The notes under the pieces: generated by a model
Database searches by the model: none
Seen by the model: the letters and a program-made list of their open reading frames with translations, nothing else
What the model was told of the DNA's origin: nothing
In this document: positions 62,598 to 64,000 of the stretch, piece by piece
Layout: the number at the start of each line of letters is the position of its first letter
Numbering within the stretch: position 1 is the first letter of the stretch
NCBI GenBank assembly: GCA_018065145.1
Contig: JAGHTW010000106.1
Span: forward strand, 1 to 64,000
Origin: Candidatus Prevotella equi
GTDB lineage: Bacteria; Bacteroidota; Bacteroidia; Bacteroidales; Bacteroidaceae
Reading direction: 5' to 3'
DNA: 64,000 bases
Program-made: the position numbers and the translations under genes

Positions 62598-64000
62598 TTA
62601 AAGCGTTACGCCGTTCTTGAAGATAGAAATCTCTTGATATCCGTTGATTTCGTTCTGTGCAGATTCTCCACTTGCCACTGCAATGATTTTATCTATGAAC
62701 TGATTGCGAAGCGTGAGCATATCTACGCCCTCAACGAGTTGTCCGGCATTGAAGTCTATCCAGTTGCCCTTCTTGTTGAAGAGGGTGCTGTTAGTGGAAA
62801 TCTTCATTGTTGGAACGAATGTGCCAAATGGTGTACCACGACCTGTTGTGAAGAGTACAAGGTGACAACCTGCTGATGCAAGCGCTGTAGCAGCAACGAG
62901 GTCGTTGCCTGGAGCAGAAAGAAGGTTAAGACCATTTACTTCAAGTCGGTCACCATAGCCAAGAACTCCACTGACAGGTGCACGTCCAGATTTCTGCGTA
63001 CAACCGAGAGCTTTATCTTCAAGTGTAGAAATACCACCAGCCTTGTTGCCTGGTGAAGGGTTCTCACCTACAGGCTCTCCATGTGAGAGGAAATATTCCT
63101 TGAAGTCGTTGATAAGCTTTACTGTCTGCTCAAAGAGTTGTGTATTCTCACAACGGTTCATGAGGATGGTCTCTGCACCGAACATCTCTGGTACCTCAGT
63201 AAGGATCGATGTTCCGCCCTGCGCTACGAGCCAATCGGAGAATTCACCTACAAGAGGGTTTGCTGTAATACCGGAAAGGCCATCAGAACCACCGCACTTA
63301 AGACCTACGCGAAGCTTACTCACAGGCACGTCAACGCGCTTATCTTGCTTTGCAAGTTCATACATTGCACGCAGAGCTTCCATGCAAACCTCCGTTTCAT
63401 CGCCTTGAACCTGCTGAGTAACAACAAGTTTTACCCTGTCTTTATCGTAGTCGCCCAACATTGCCATAAATTCATCAGGCTGATTGTTCTCGCAACCGAG
63501 GGAAACTACGAGCACACCGCCAGCATTTGGATGGAGCACAATGTCACGAAGAATCTTTCTAGTTGCCTCGTGGTCTTCTGAAAGTTGTGAACAACCAAAG
63601 TTATGTTTCCAGCAATGAACGCCATCTATACCTTCAAGCTTCGTCTCTGCTTTCAATGTCTCAGCCACTTTCTCAGCGATACCGTTCACACATCCAACAG
63701 TTGGTACAACCCATATCTCGTTACGTACACCTACATCACCATTCTTACGAACATAACCCTTAAAGGTCTTGTTCTCAACAGGTATAGTAAGTTTTTCGTT
63801 TACAGGGTTATATGTATATTCAAGAGTACCAGCGAGATTAGTCTTGAGATTGTTTTCGTTCACCCATGTACCTACTTTCAAAGCCTCACGAGCATGACCT
63901 ATTGGGTAACCATATTTAATAATGTCCTCACCCTCTGCCTTATCCTCAAGGAGCACCTTGTGACCGGCAGGAGTATCCTGAAGGAGAGTAATTTCCTTGC
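62598..64000 (-). CDS. uxaA: altronate dehydratase (UxaA family), truncated by the window edge
   Basis: KGYVRKNGDVGVRNEIWVVPTVGCVNGIAEKV; NFGCSQL; GGSDGLSGITANPLVG; reading frame continues past 63956 to the window end (KEITLLQDTPAGHK). Confidence 0.92.
   Translation of the reverse strand, partial: KEITLLQDTPAGHKVLLEDKAEGEDIIKYGYPIGHAREALKVGTWVNENNLKTNLAGTLEYTYNPVNEKLTIPVENKTFKGYVRKNGDVGVRNEIWVVPTVGCVNGIAEKVAETLKAETKLEGIDGVHCWKHNFGCSQLSEDHEATRKILRDIVLHPNAGGVLVVSLGCENNQPDEFMAMLGDYDKDRVKLVVTQQVQGDETEVCMEALRAMYELAKQDKRVDVPVSKLRVGLKCGGSDGLSGITANPLVGEFSDWLVAQGGTSILTEVPEMFGAETILMNRCENTQLFEQTVKLINDFKEYFLSHGEPVGENPSPGNKAGGISTLEDKALGCTQKSGRAPVSGVLGYGDRLEVNGLNLLSAPGNDLVAATALASAGCHLVLFTTGRGTPFGTFVPTMKISTNSTLFNKKGNWIDFNAGQLVEGVDMLTLRNQFIDKIIAVASGESAQNEINGYQEISIFKNGVTL

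Noticed and set aside
1-64000. tRNA, rRNA, tmRNA, SRP RNA or RNase P genes
   Set aside because: No intergenic region showed recognisable cloverleaf or conserved RNA sequence; most gaps are too short. A covariance-model scan would be the decisive test.
1-64000. Mobile element, prophage, toxin-antitoxin or defence island
   Set aside because: No transposase, integrase, phage structural, restriction or toxin-antitoxin proteins among the credible ORFs; genes are mostly core functions.
63956-64000. Start of uxaA at 63956
   Set aside because: The in-frame sequence continues (KEITLLQDTPAGHK...) to the window edge, so the ORF-track start is an artefact of truncation.

Overview
This 64 kb window looks like an ordinary chromosomal segment of a Bacteroidota organism, most like Prevotella or a relative. 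The call rests on protein families, gene order and TAnnTTTG-type -7 promoter boxes. I saw no prophage, integrase, IS element, CRISPR array, rRNA or tRNA. It carries about 50 genes. Main blocks: nadC-rfbDACB-ffh-folD; a GH106-like rhamnosidase; pepD; an OmpH/Skp-like protein; an oxidoreductase and uvrA; a PpiD-like protein; gmd-fcl; crcB and a Crp/Fnr regulator; lepA; a PAP2 protein; a MoxR-DUF58-Bat operon; a C10 protease with a dockerin-like tail; DUF6078; htrA; grpE-dnaJ-folC; purA-hisS; a truncated CE12/CE8 esterase; GH25; recJ-recQ; LysE and DUF4924; prfC; a FolK-TPR fusion; a His-rich COG0523 GTPase; a THUMP-like methyltransferase; an LptD-like protein; and partial uxaA. Most interesting unexplained signals: (1) three intergenic arrays with a 22-bp period (gmd 3', htrA/DUF6078, COG0523 3') whose units differ but share CACGATT in the same orientation relative to the upstream gene; (2) three in-frame gene fusions (BatB-BatC, BatD-BatE, FolK-TPR), each keeping a signal-peptide-like segment and ATG at the junction; (3) three consecutive Bat-operon genes that appear to start with TTG; (4) a 34-bp dyad at the htrA promoter and a long inverted repeat upstream of lptD; (5) a secreted esterase ending in a ~59-residue stub of a pectin methylesterase domain. 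All family calls come from reading the sequence, not from database searches.
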